DNA of 64,000 nt from NCBI RefSeq assembly GCF_003667575.1, contig NZ_RCUY01000001.1, positions 372,001 through 436,000 of the forward strand, written 5' to 3'. Below, in pieces: positions 17,823-26,221 of this stretch (positions are counted from its first letter, which is position 1; each line of letters starts with the position of its first letter). Both the position numbers and the translations under genes were made by a program. The notes under the pieces are model-generated. The model saw only the letters and a program-made list of their open reading frames with translations, made no database searches and was not told where the DNA came from. This DNA comes from Mycetocola lacteus (GTDB lineage: Bacteria; Actinomycetota; Actinomycetes; Actinomycetales; Microbacteriaceae).

Positions 17823-17858
17823 TTGTGATTTAGTCCTAAATGTCCTACATTTAACGCG
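17823..17858 (+). promoter_or_regulatory. Leaderless promoter with overlapping palindrome before the GntR gene
   Basis: TTGTGA (17823-17828), a 17-bp spacer and TACATT (17846-17851) place the transcription start on the GTG start codon. A perfect inverted repeat AAATGT-CCT-ACATTT (17838-17852) covers the -10 element and is a likely self-regulation operator. Confidence 0.65.
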
Positions 17859-18631
17859 TGCCAAAAAACACCGCCTCCGCCCCAGCTTCGGCCGACAACT
17901 CTGCCCCCGAGAACACGCCGAAATCCGGTGCAAACCGCGGATCGGGCACCCGCACGGTCACGGTACCGCAGCGCGTCGCCGCGGACATCCGGGCCAAGAT
18001 TGACGCGGATGAGTGGCCCCCGGGCACCCGCATCCCCACCGAGATGACCCTCGCCAAGACCTACGGCATCGGCCGCGGAAGCGTGCGGGAAGCGCTGCGC
18101 TCGCTTGTGCACTCGGGCCTCCTGGAGGCACGTGCCGGCGACGGAACCTACGTCCGGGCTCGCAGCGAACTCCAAGTTCAACTGACGCGCCGAGTGACCC
18201 CCGATCACCTCGATGATCTGCTTGAGGTACGTGCGCTGCTTGAGCGTCACACGGCACGCCGCGCGGCCGAACGTGCCACACCCGCCGAGCATGCGGCGCT
18301 GCGAGAGGCACTGGCCCTGCGCGATGCATCGGATAATGTGAAGGACTACATCGGCCACGACGTGAAATTCCACGAGATCATCGTGCGCGCGGCGGGCAAC
18401 TCCCTCCTTGCCGACCTCTATGTGGATCTGGACGCGGTTGCTACCCAGCTCGAATCGCTCCCCATCCACGGTGATGATGTTGAGGCATTCCGCGCCTTCC
18501 TCACCCACGGACACGAGAGCCACCACGAACTGCTGGATGCGATTATCGCCGGGGATGCCGACCGCGCCGATGCCCTGGCCGCACACCTGGTCGAGTGCGC
18601 ACGGTCCATGTTCACCCCCGCCGAGCCCTAA
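17858..18631 (+). CDS. GntR-family transcriptional regulator, FadR/FCD subfamily
   Basis: A 257-residue one-component repressor. After a ~35-residue disordered N-terminus, the winged HTH spans about residues 40-105 (GTRIPTEMTLAKTYGIGRGSVREALRSL) and the FCD ligand domain about 115-245. Metal-site residues of FCD proteins are visible as D in GHDVKFHEII and the His residues of HESHHELLDAI. It is followed on the same strand by a CynX-type transporter 133 bases on, its probable target. The GTG start coincides with the predicted transcription start, so the mRNA is probably leaderless, and a palindrome over the promoter suggests autoregulation. Confidence 0.92.
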   Translation: MPKNTASAPASADNSAPENTPKSGANRGSGTRTVTVPQRVAADIRAKIDADEWPPGTRIPTEMTLAKTYGIGRGSVREALRSLVHSGLLEARAGDGTYVRARSELQVQLTRRVTPDHLDDLLEVRALLERHTARRAAERATPAEHAALREALALRDASDNVKDYIGHDVKFHEIIVRAAGNSLLADLYVDLDAVATQLESLPIHGDDVEAFRAFLTHGHESHHELLDAIIAGDADRADALAAHLVECARSMFTPAEP

Positions 18632-18764
18632 GCACTCCGCCTCCCCACGGGCATCCCGGACACTCCCCGTCCCCGGATGCACTGGCAAACACCCCGCCGC
18701 AGACCGCTCCCCGAGCGCCCGTCCGCGCCCCCACACTTTTACCTGTCAAACCGAAAGAACACAC

Positions 18765-20000
18765 ATGACGACACCCTCAGCCCCACCCACCACAAACCGC
18801 GGTGCCCGCACCGGCCTGCTCCTGGTGGGCATCCTGCTCATCGGCGCCAACCTGCGCGCGGCCATCACACCGGTGGGCCCGGTCCTCGGCGATATCCAGA
18901 TGGATCACGGCATTTCGGCGGCCCTCGCCTCGGTGCTGATCTCGATCCCGCTGGTCGCATTCGCGCTGGTCTCCCCGATTGCCCCGCTGATCGCCCGCAA
19001 ACTGGGCATGGAGCGGGCGCTCGGCGCCTCGCTCGGGCTGCTCGCCATTGCCATCGTGATCCGTTCGCTGCCCTGGTCCCCGGGCCTCTGGATCGGCACC
19101 GTACTGCTGGGTATCGCGATTGCGGTGATCAATGTGGTCCTGCCCTCGCTGATCAAGCGCGACTTCCCCGACCGGGTGGGCAGCGTCACCGGCTGGTACT
19201 CGGCGGTGCAGGGTATGGCGGCGGCGATCGCCTCGGGACTCGCCGTCCCGATCGCCGGAGCCGACGGCAGCGGCTGGCGTCTCGCCCTGGGTATCTGGGC
19301 CGGGCTCGCGGTGATCGCGTTGGCGGTCTTCTGGCCACAGCTGCGCTCGCGCACCCTGCCGCGCCACGATCGCCCCGCCGCCCTGGATCCGCACCCCGCC
19401 CAGTACCGCTCGCCCTGGAAGAGCGCGCTGGCCTGGCAGGTGACCGCGTTCATGGGACTGCAATCCACGGTGTTCTACTCGATCATCACCTGGCTGCCCT
19501 CGATCGAACGCTCCGCCGGCATCGATGCCACCACCGCCGGATTCCATCAGTCCGAGCTTCAACTGGTGGGCGTGCTCTCAACCATCACCGCGGCGGCACT
19601 GGTGCAGCGCTCCCAGAGCCAGAGTCTGCTGGCGCTGGGATCCGCGCTGTTCTCGGCCGCTGGCGTGATCGGCGTGCTGTTCAACCCGAGCCTTGCGGTC
19701 CTCTGGGCCGCGCTGCTGGGTGCCGCCGGTGGGGCGTCGATCGTGATCGTGCTGAGCATGTTTGGTCTGCGCACCTCGCACCACGGCCAGGCCGCCGCAC
19801 TGTCCGGCATGGCCCAGTCGATCGGTTACCTGTTCGCAGCCTTTGGCCCGATCGTGATCGGACTGATCCACGATGCCACCGGCTCCTGGCAGACCCCGCT
19901 GTTGGTACTCCTGGGGATCGTGATCGCCCAGGCGATCTTCGGCATGCTCGCCGGCCGCAACCGGGTCATCGGACTGCACGAGCCGGTGCCCGCGGGATAA
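18765..20000 (+). CDS. MFS transporter of the CynX/NimT family
   Basis: A 411-residue transporter with about 12 membrane helices. The opening helix LLVGILLIGANLRAAITPVGPVLGDI is the hallmark of the CynX/NimT (cyanate/2-nitroimidazole) family. The substrate is not predictable; E. coli CynX relatives handle small anions or nitroaromatics. The ATG chosen has a GAAAGAA site upstream and gives the usual length; the frame is open much further upstream but that part overlaps the GntR gene and is not family-like. It probably forms a unit with the GntR regulator and ends before a strong bidirectional terminator. Confidence 0.88.
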   Translation: MTTPSAPPTTNRGARTGLLLVGILLIGANLRAAITPVGPVLGDIQMDHGISAALASVLISIPLVAFALVSPIAPLIARKLGMERALGASLGLLAIAIVIRSLPWSPGLWIGTVLLGIAIAVINVVLPSLIKRDFPDRVGSVTGWYSAVQGMAAAIASGLAVPIAGADGSGWRLALGIWAGLAVIALAVFWPQLRSRTLPRHDRPAALDPHPAQYRSPWKSALAWQVTAFMGLQSTVFYSIITWLPSIERSAGIDATTAGFHQSELQLVGVLSTITAAALVQRSQSQSLLALGSALFSAAGVIGVLFNPSLAVLWAALLGAAGGASIVIVLSMFGLRTSHHGQAAALSGMAQSIGYLFAAFGPIVIGLIHDATGSWQTPLLVLLGIVIAQAIFGMLAGRNRVIGLHEPVPAG

Positions 20001-20092
20001 CCTGCCCGACAGCGCACTGACCCACGGTTCCCGGATCGTCTCTCGCGTCGCCGCGGGACATCCCCGCACACACGGCGGAGCCGCTTGATATC

Positions 20093-20134
20093 AAAACGAG
20101 GCCGCCACCCGGATCCGGGTGGCGGCCTCGTTTT
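20093..20134. terminator. Bidirectional terminator, 42-bp perfect palindrome
   Basis: The two 21-base arms (AAAACGAGGCCGCCACC... and its complement) are exact complements, with A4 and T4 at the ends. It separates the convergent CynX-type and monooxygenase genes. Confidence 0.93.
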
Positions 20135-20151
20135 ATGCGGTGCTAGCGGTG

Positions 20152-21588
20152 CTAGCGGCGCGAGGTCGGGCGGGTGACTCGGGCGGCGGCGCTCACGCCG
20201 CGCTCACGGGTTCCCACATCGATCGCGTCATCGCGAGAATCCGAGGCGGTTCCCACCGGGGTGAGGTAGCGCTCGATCGAGTCGTCCATCTCCTCCAGCC
20301 ACGGGGTATGGTGCACGGCCGCCATGGTGCCGGTCATCACCGAGGGGTAGGTCTTATCCCGATAGCGGGCGATATCCACCTGCTTATCGTGCTGCCAGGA
20401 CTGGAAGATCCGCACAACCTCGTCGAGATCGAACATCGGGTAGTCGGTGCGCTCGATCAGATCGCGAATATAGTTCGCCTGATAGACGACCTCGGAGTCG
20501 TGGTCCGGCAGCGCCGCATACTCGGCCAGCCAGTGACGGATATCCGCGGCCCGATCCTCGGCATCCGGCAGGGCGATGCGGCCCAGGATCACGTCGCGCA
20601 CAAACCAGGCCTGCGCGTCGAACATGTTGAAGGTGAACCACTGGTCCTGCGCGCCCACATAGAACAGGTTCGGGTTGCCCTGCCACACGGTGCCCTTGTA
20701 CAGTCCGTCCGGATACAGGTTGTTCGGGGAGGATAGCGCGAGCGAGTCCGGCAGGAACGGGTACTTGTGGAGGTAGCCGGTGCAGAGCACCACGGCGTCA
20801 ACCTCGCGCACCGATCCGTCGCGGAAGGTGACGGTGCTGCCATCGAAACCGACCGCGAGCGGCAGCTCCTCAACCCCGGCGGGCCAGTCGAAGCCCATCG
20901 CGTGCGAGCGGTAGCTCAGCGTCACGAGCTCGGCACCCATCTTGTGGGCCTGCATCCCGATGTCCTCGGCCGAATAGCTGGCACCGATCATCAGCACACG
21001 CTTGCCGGCCAGGCGCTCGGCGCCGCGGAAATCGTGGGCGTGCATGACCTCACCGGTGAAGTTCTCCAGCCCCTCGAAATCGGGCACGTTGGGGAAGGAG
21101 AAGTGCCCGGAGGCAACGATGATCCGGTCGAAGTGCTCGGTGGTGGTTTCGCCATCGGCGAGGTTTTCCGAGGCCACGGTGAAACCATCCGCGGTTTCCT
21201 GGGTCCAGCGCACAATCGTGTTGAAACGTACGAAGCGTCGCACGTCGCTCGCCTCAACTCGGCCGGCGATGTAGTCCCACAGCACCGCGCGCGGCGGGTA
21301 GGAGGAGATCGGCTTTCCAAAGTGCTGATCGAAGGAATAGTCGGCAAATTCCAGGGCTTCCTTGGGCCCGTTTGACCACAGGTTGCGGTACATGCTGGAG
21401 TGCACGGGCTCGCCGTGCTGGTCGATTCCGGTGCGCCACGAGTAGTTCCACTGTCCGCCCCAGTCGGCCTGCTTTTCAAAACAGACAATTTCGGGGATCT
21501 CGGCGCCGCTTTCGCGTGCTGCCTCAAAGGCGCGCAACTGCGCCATTCCACTCGGTCCCGCTCCAATAATCGCAATGCGTTCTACCAC
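20152..21588 (-). CDS. tmm: Flavin-containing monooxygenase, trimethylamine monooxygenase-like
   Basis: The 478-residue product closely follows bacterial trimethylamine monooxygenase, which oxidises trimethylamine to its N-oxide with NADPH and O2. Diagnostic stretches are the FAD motif GAGPSGMAQLRAF at the N-terminus, CFEKQADWGGQWNYSWRTG, HGEPVHSSMYRNLWSNGPKE, the FMO-type ASGHFSFPNVPDF, the NADPH motif GASYSAEDIG, LCTGYLHKYPF and DQWFTFNMFDAQAW. The C-terminus keeps TGTMAAVHHTPWLEEMDDS and adds about 30 charged residues. A GTG start with GGAAAGGA nine bases upstream is chosen; the frame is open upstream but without similarity. No trimethylamine importer or TMAO demethylase gene is adjacent, so other amines or sulfides are possible substrates. 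Confidence 0.9.
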   Translation of the reverse strand: MVERIAIIGAGPSGMAQLRAFEAARESGAEIPEIVCFEKQADWGGQWNYSWRTGIDQHGEPVHSSMYRNLWSNGPKEALEFADYSFDQHFGKPISSYPPRAVLWDYIAGRVEASDVRRFVRFNTIVRWTQETADGFTVASENLADGETTTEHFDRIIVASGHFSFPNVPDFEGLENFTGEVMHAHDFRGAERLAGKRVLMIGASYSAEDIGMQAHKMGAELVTLSYRSHAMGFDWPAGVEELPLAVGFDGSTVTFRDGSVREVDAVVLCTGYLHKYPFLPDSLALSSPNNLYPDGLYKGTVWQGNPNLFYVGAQDQWFTFNMFDAQAWFVRDVILGRIALPDAEDRAADIRHWLAEYAALPDHDSEVVYQANYIRDLIERTDYPMFDLDEVVRIFQSWQHDKQVDIARYRDKTYPSVMTGTMAAVHHTPWLEEMDDSIERYLTPVGTASDSRDDAIDVGTRERGVSAAARVTRPTSRR

Positions 21589-22019
21589 GACATCCTTTCC
21601 GGCCCTCGGCCTCAGTTCGGCATGTTTTGGTGAGGGGAAATCACCTGCGAAAGTTGCCTCTGTGCGAACGGCCGGCGCGGGTCCCACATGGGTTCCGGCA
21701 GCTATAAACCGACGCTCCGGGCAACCCCGCAACGTCACCCATCCTAACAAAATGGCTGGTTGTGCGGCGATTCACCGTGGACGATATGCGCCTAAACCCC
21801 TGGTCAAGCGGTCGTTATTTATATTCTGAGTATGCGAAAAATAGTGCCAAATGGGCAACTTTGGATGCGTTTTATGCACCCAGCAGCACCGCCCGTGCGA
21901 GTCCTGGAATCGAGGTTCGAGGCATCCAAATTGGGGGATGGGATCGGTCTCGACGAATGCTCGGCAAACGACACATCTTCACGATGAATTCGGCCAATAG
22001 ATTTTGGCGTTCACCGGAG
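21589..22019. other. Gene-poor region, lower GC, between the monooxygenase and the Fic module
   Basis: No convincing gene was found. A 99-codon open frame (21762-22061) has no recognisable family, runs into the Fic promoter and is probably chance. A -10-like TAGGAT on the minus strand (complement of 21741-21746) could serve the monooxygenase gene. The drop in GC begins near 21770 and continues through the Fic genes, suggesting acquired DNA. Confidence 0.5.
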
Positions 22020-22047
22020 CCAATTCACCATCGGCTGGTAGAATTGG
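22020..22047 (+). promoter_or_regulatory. Candidate promoter and operator of the Fic toxin-antitoxin module
   Basis: A -10-like TAGAAT (22039-22044) is overlapped by an inverted repeat CCAATTC...GAATTGG (arms 22020-22026 and 22041-22047). Its position before the antitoxin gene fits autoregulation. No clear -35 hexamer was found. Confidence 0.4.
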
Positions 22048-22075
22048 GGGGACTCAGCTAATGAAAGGACACGCC

Positions 22076-22351
22076 ATGACTCAGCTCGCAGCAGGTGCCG
22101 ATGAACACGCAGTGTCCCGCCCCCTGGGACCATCCACAGATGAGGCCGAACAGAACCTTTCGTTCGCCCGAGCAGCGCTCGGCGCAGCGGGGCACGAGGT
22201 CGTAGACGATCGCCTTCGCCAGATCCTCACCGACCGCGCACACGGGCTCGTCTCGGGAGACGAAGCACGTGAAATCGCGCTGAGATACTTTGACTCCGCA
22301 CAGACAATGACTGATTCGGCAACGACTCCACCGACAACATCCCCAGAATGA
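22076..22351 (+). CDS. Fic-toxin antitoxin, VbhA-like
   Basis: A 91-residue protein from the ATG with AAAGGA six bases upstream. The central part (AEQNLSFARAALGAAGHEV ... VSGDEAREIALRYF) has the pattern of the small VbhA-type antitoxin domain: an inhibitory helix followed by a short helical bundle. In this family the helix places a Ser/Thr-xxx-Glu motif next to the toxin ATP site; the Glu is not obvious here, so assignment rests partly on context. The stop overlaps the toxin start (ATGA), the classic class I Fic arrangement of antitoxin before toxin. Residues 75-91 are Ser/Thr/Pro rich. Confidence 0.7.
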   Translation: MTQLAAGADEHAVSRPLGPSTDEAEQNLSFARAALGAAGHEVVDDRLRQILTDRAHGLVSGDEAREIALRYFDSAQTMTDSATTPPTTSPE

Positions 22352-23013
22352 AACCCGCCAGGGAACGTGCCTGGGATGACTACTTCATCCCAGGTACTAC
22401 TGTCTTAAGGAACCTCTTTATTAGCGAGCCTGAACCGTTCGGCATCGAGAACCCTGCCACTCTGCGTGAACGCGAGGAGTTCTTTACGTCCCTTCGAATT
22501 ATCGAGCTTCGCGAGCATCCAATCGACGGGCACTTTGACTACGCGCATTTGAAAGCCATCCACCGTCATCTCTTCCAAGACGTCTATGAGTGGGCCGGCG
22601 AGGAGAGAACCGCTCCCACCGGCGGTTTCATGTCCAAAGACGGACACCGGTATTTTCCGGCCGGGCAACCGCTCACCGATGCGGCCGAGGTTCAGTTTCA
22701 TCGAATTGCTGCCCACGACTATTTCCGCGGCCTGTCACGTCGAGCTTTCGTTGATATGGTCGCCGAGGTCTGGGGCGAGTTGAACGTCATCCACAGCTTT
22801 CGTGAAGGAAATACGCGAACTCAACTCGTGTTTTTTGCTCAGCTCATCGCCCACGCTGGCTGGAATCTCAATCATTCCCTGTTTGAACCATCAAACTCGT
22901 TCCGTGACGAATTCATCCGGGCCAGGTTTGAGTCTCAAGATTCCGGAAGCAACATATCGCTGGCGAAAGTACTTGACCTTGCCATCACGTCAGCGCCAAG
23001 ATCTTCCAATTGA
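22348..23013 (+). CDS. Fic-domain protein (probable AMP-transferase toxin)
   Basis: A 221-residue Fic protein that would transfer a nucleotide monophosphate, usually AMP, onto a target protein hydroxyl. The core motif reads H149-S-F-R-E-G-N-T-R157-T-Q-L, compared with the canonical HxFx(D/E)GNGRxxR: the catalytic His, the metal-binding Glu and the Arg are kept, the second Gly is Thr and the last Arg is Leu. The flap region (EERTAPTGGFMSKDGHRYFPA) is also present. It is translationally coupled to the VbhA-like gene by a 4-base overlap. Base composition is lower in GC than the neighbours, suggesting lateral transfer. Confidence 0.88.
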   Translation: MKPARERAWDDYFIPGTTVLRNLFISEPEPFGIENPATLREREEFFTSLRIIELREHPIDGHFDYAHLKAIHRHLFQDVYEWAGEERTAPTGGFMSKDGHRYFPAGQPLTDAAEVQFHRIAAHDYFRGLSRRAFVDMVAEVWGELNVIHSFREGNTRTQLVFFAQLIAHAGWNLNHSLFEPSNSFRDEFIRARFESQDSGSNISLAKVLDLAITSAPRSSN

Positions 23014-23032
23014 CGCTCGCTAGACTGGACCG

Positions 23033-23485
23033 ATGGATCCCCGATTGCCGCCCTGGTGGGGCACCCTGTTTGACCCGTCGGACACCGCGCAGGCACGCGT
23101 TGAGGACGATGTGGAAAATGCCGACTATGCGGCGGGGATTGTGACCCTGGGTTCTGCGCGCTGGCGCATCCGCACCGCGCGGCTCACCCCGACCAAGCCG
23201 GGCGGATTTGTCTCGGCTTGGCGGCGCGGCGAGGGCGGCATCACCGAACCCTTTACCGCCGACCCAACCCTCGCCGGGATGATCGTGTTCATCGAGGATC
23301 GCGAGCACCGTGGAGCCTTTATCTGGGACACCGCAACACTCACCGAACTCGGGATACTCCATTCGTCGGCCCATCCGGGTAAGCGCGGATTTCGGGTGTA
23401 TCCGAGCTGGTGTACCGGGCTCAACCGGCAGGCCGAGGCTACCCAGCGTCGTCAGGCCGCGGGGTTTGTAGAGCTTCGCGCCTGA
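23033..23485 (+). CDS. MepB-like protein
   Basis: A 150-residue cytoplasmic protein of the MepB family, named after the third gene of the staphylococcal mepRAB operon; its biochemical role is unknown. The family's conserved run is clear: FVSAWRRGEGGITEPF, then GMIVFIEDREHRGAFIWD, LTELGILHSS and the C-terminal GKRGFRVYPSW with NRQAEATQRRQ. No mepR or mepA is next to it. Its last 34 bases overlap the end of a convergent membrane-protein gene. GC content returns to the chromosomal level here, so it is probably not part of the Fic insert. Confidence 0.85.
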   Translation: MDPRLPPWWGTLFDPSDTAQARVEDDVENADYAAGIVTLGSARWRIRTARLTPTKPGGFVSAWRRGEGGITEPFTADPTLAGMIVFIEDREHRGAFIWDTATLTELGILHSSAHPGKRGFRVYPSWCTGLNRQAEATQRRQAAGFVELRA

Positions 23486-23763
23486 GTGTGTTGGATCTGA
23501 GCGTATCGGACCTGCGCCTGTCGAATCCGAGCCTGCCGAATCAGCGCCGTCGCCGCGAGCACCACGAGGGTAACCGTCCCGACGGCTAGGAGCAGCAGGC
23601 CGATTTCGGTTGCCACCACGGTTCCCGCGGGCGCCAAGCCGGGCTCGATACCCCGGTCCTCGGCGATGCGGTAATCGATCCCCGAAATCAGCTGCGCGAC
23701 CATCACCGCCAGCAGCCCTGCCCCGGCGACGACGGCGGCGATCACTGTGAGACGTCTCAGCAT
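23452..23763 (-). CDS. Small two-helix membrane protein with repetitive C-terminus
   Basis: A 103-residue protein with two hydrophobic helices (VIAAVVAGAGLLAVMVAQLI and VATEIGLLLLAVGTVTLVVLAATAL) and a basic, Gln-rich tail made of five-residue units (RQARI, RQAQV, RYAQI, QHTQA). An ATG with GGGGA five bases upstream is preferred; a second ATG four codons earlier lacks such a site. The tail is encoded where the gene overlaps or approaches the 3' end of the MepB gene on the other strand. The function is unknown. Confidence 0.55.
   Translation of the reverse strand: MLRRLTVIAAVVAGAGLLAVMVAQLISGIDYRIAEDRGIEPGLAPAGTVVATEIGLLLLAVGTVTLVVLAATALIRQARIRQAQVRYAQIQHTQARSSTNPAA
23493..23552 (-). repeat. 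Degenerate 15-bp tandem repeats
   Basis: Four 15-bp units (for example GGACCTGCGCCTGTC and GAATCCGAGCCTGCC on the plus strand) encode the pentapeptide-repeat tail of the small membrane protein. They start just past the MepB stop. Confidence 0.7.
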
Positions 23764-23873
23764 GCTGTTCCCCATTTCATCAAGGTCTCGGTTCGCGCGC
23801 CCCCGCGCTCCCTCGATGGGGCAACACTATCCAGAATTCGCTGGGAATGTGCCGCCTCAACGAAAAGTGAGAC

Positions 23874-24371
23874 CTACCGGTCCTTGGCGATCGGGGCGAA
23901 GGTCGCACCGGTGATCCGGGCGAGGTCTGCGGGGGCGAGTTCGATATCGAGGCCGCGGCGACCGCCGGACACAAACACGGTGTCGTAGAGCTGGGCCTCC
24001 TCGTCGATAACCGTGGGCAGCGGCGTCTTCTGACCCACCGGACTGATCCCACCCACGATGTAGCCGGTCTTACGCTCGGCCAGGCCGGTGTCCGCGAGTT
24101 CCGCCTTCTTGCCGCCCACGGCCTGGGCGAGCGCCTTCAGGTCGAGCATCCCGGCCACCGGCACGACCGCGACCGTCAGGGTACCGTCCACGCTGGCCAC
24201 CAGGGTTTTGAAGACACGGGCGGGGTCCAGGTCGAGCTTGCTGGCGGCCTCCAGCCCGAAGTTTTTCTCGGCCGGATCGTGATCGTACTCGTGTGCGATC
24301 ACCTCGATCTTTGCCTCGGCGAGCGCACGCAGCGCGGGGGTCCCGGCCGAGGCCGGAGTCTTCTTGGCCAT
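23874..24371 (-). CDS. ybaK: Cys-tRNA(Pro)/Cys-tRNA(Cys) deacylase, YbaK type
   Basis: A 165-residue trans-editing enzyme that hydrolyses mischarged Cys-tRNA(Pro). The family length and motifs match: the catalytic-site lysine in VFKTLVA (about residue 55), VAVVPVAGMLDLKALAQAVGGKKA, and the GYIVGGISPVGQK loop near residue 105. The gene stands alone; the neighbouring SLC13 permease gene on the same strand ends about 75 bases upstream of it. The start has a GAAAGGTG site upstream. Confidence 0.94.
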   Translation of the reverse strand: MAKKTPASAGTPALRALAEAKIEVIAHEYDHDPAEKNFGLEAASKLDLDPARVFKTLVASVDGTLTVAVVPVAGMLDLKALAQAVGGKKAELADTGLAERKTGYIVGGISPVGQKTPLPTVIDEEAQLYDTVFVSGGRRGLDIELAPADLARITGATFAPIAKDR

Positions 24372-24444
24372 GCGGCACCTTTCACCAGAAAACGCGGGAC
24401 CTCCAGGCTAGCAAGGGCGCCGACCCGGGTGGTCCCGCACGTCG

Positions 24445-26034
24445 CTAAAACGGCCAGATGACCGGCACGTAGAACACCGCAACCGCCAGGAAAAACAGCA
24501 GCAGGGGCAGGCCCAGCTTCCAGTAGTCGCCGAAGCGGTACCCGCCGGGTTCCAGCACCATCGTGTTGGCGGGCGTCGCCACCGGGGTCAGGAATGCGGC
24601 GGCCCCGGCCACGGTGAGCGCCATCATGAACGGCAGCACCGATACCCCCAGATCCCCGGCGACGACCAGCGCGATCGGGGCCACGATCAGCACCGTGGCG
24701 GTGTTAGAAATCAGCTGACCCAGCACCATCGTGAGCGCGCAGATCGCCAGCAGTGCCAGGTGCGGGGATCCGTCCCCCACGATGCCCAGCAGTCCCGTGG
24801 CCAGGAGGTCGGCGGTCCCGGTCTGGACCACGGCGGTCGAGAGCGGGATCATCCCACCGATCAGCACGATCGTAGTCCAGGAGATGCTGCGGTAGGCCCG
24901 CGGCGGGGTCACCACCCCGGTCACCACCAGGGTCATCGCGGCCGCGAGACCGGCGATGGCCGGCGGCACAATCCCCGTGGCCAGCAGGATGATCATCGCC
25001 AGCAGGGTGAACATCGCCCGCTTGGCACCGATGCCCAGGGGCACCCCGCGGCGCAGCATGTCCGGCTCGTCCACCACCAGCATGCCCGGGGTCGCGACCT
25101 CGTGGGTCAGATCCGACCAGGTGCCGGTCAGGAGCAGGGTGTCCCCCGCCATCAGCACCGTATGTTCCTCGGTGATGTTCTCGCCGCCGCGCTGAATCGC
25201 CAGGATCACCAGCGAGCCGCTGCCGGTCACCATCCCCGGATAGGCGTGGGTCCCGATCAGCTCCGACCGCGGCGCGACCACAACCTCGGAGATGCCCTTC
25301 TTAGCGCCGATCAGGCGGGAGCCGCCATCCAGATCGTACTGTTCGCGCAGCGTCTCGGCGTGGGCACGCAGATCCCCCATCGGCGCACGAAACGGCCGGG
25401 TCGGCAACAGAAAGCGGCCGAAGAACACCACAATCAGCAGGGTGCCCACCAGCAGCGGAATACCCACCAGGGCAAACTCGAAAAACCCGAACGGGCGCGC
25501 GCCGGCGTTTGCAGCCTGCTCGCTCACGATGATGTTGACGGGGGTACCGGTCAGCGCAAGCAGCGAGCCCGCATGGGCGGCGAAGGCCAGCGGAATCAGC
25601 ATCTGCGAGGGCGCGAGTTTGGCTCGGATCGCCACCACCACAACCACCGGAACCAGGGCCGCTACCGCGCCGTTGACGCTGATCAAAGCCGTGGCGATTG
25701 CCCCGAGAATGCCCACCACCAGAATCAGCGTGGAGCGCTTTTCGCCGGCGCGGCTGATGACCTGGGTGCTCACCCAGGTGGTCACCCCGGTGGATTCCAG
25801 CGCCTCGCTCACCACAAACAGTGAGGCGATAAAGATGACGGTGGGATCCCCGAACCCGGCCGTCACCTCGCCCAGACTCAGCACCCCGGTGGCCCACAGC
25901 GCGAGGCTCACCCCGAGCGCCACGACTCCCAGCGGAACGCGATTCGACATGAACGCGGCGATCGCGAGCGCCAGGATGATCAGTGTTGCCGCCATATATG
26001 CCCCCGTCTCGACAGAACCTCCCGGCTCAACCAT
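24445..26034 (-). CDS. SLC13/DASS-family permease with central RCK_C domain
   Basis: A 529-residue membrane protein of the SLC13 (divalent anion:Na+ symporter/CitT/ArsB-like) superfamily. An N-terminal six-helix half and a C-terminal six-helix half flank a soluble segment at about residues 225-320 that contains a TrkA-C (RCK_C) domain (VVVAPRSELIGTHAYPGM ... AGDTLLLTGTW). The paired hairpin motifs ALTGTPVNIIVSE and ISNTATVLIVAPIA are the substrate-site signature. Likely cargo is a small anion such as sulfate or dicarboxylate. The start with GAGGTGG upstream is used; an ATG 13 codons later (MAATLI) with GGGGG upstream is a fair alternative. Confidence 0.88.
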   Translation of the reverse strand: MVEPGGSVETGAYMAATLIILALAIAAFMSNRVPLGVVALGVSLALWATGVLSLGEVTAGFGDPTVIFIASLFVVSEALESTGVTTWVSTQVISRAGEKRSTLILVVGILGAIATALISVNGAVAALVPVVVVVAIRAKLAPSQMLIPLAFAAHAGSLLALTGTPVNIIVSEQAANAGARPFGFFEFALVGIPLLVGTLLIVVFFGRFLLPTRPFRAPMGDLRAHAETLREQYDLDGGSRLIGAKKGISEVVVAPRSELIGTHAYPGMVTGSGSLVILAIQRGGENITEEHTVLMAGDTLLLTGTWSDLTHEVATPGMLVVDEPDMLRRGVPLGIGAKRAMFTLLAMIILLATGIVPPAIAGLAAAMTLVVTGVVTPPRAYRSISWTTIVLIGGMIPLSTAVVQTGTADLLATGLLGIVGDGSPHLALLAICALTMVLGQLISNTATVLIVAPIALVVAGDLGVSVLPFMMALTVAGAAAFLTPVATPANTMVLEPGGYRFGDYWKLGLPLLLFFLAVAVFYVPVIWPF

Positions 26035-26221
26035 CGGGCCACCTCAGGAAAATGCGGGGTTTCACCCCACCCTAGCGAGGCCACACTCGCTTTCGCGGCA
26101 GGGCACCACACCTTGGCAGAACAGATGTGAGGTACTGTCGCGCATGCTCTCGAATCCCGGTGTTTTTGCCCGGTTCGGGGTGTGACTCGACCCGATCAGC
26201 GGCGACTGAAAGAATGGGGGT

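Noticed and set aside
21762..22061. A 99-codon frame before the Fic antitoxin gene
   Set aside because: It has no recognisable family or ribosome site and runs across the probable Fic promoter.
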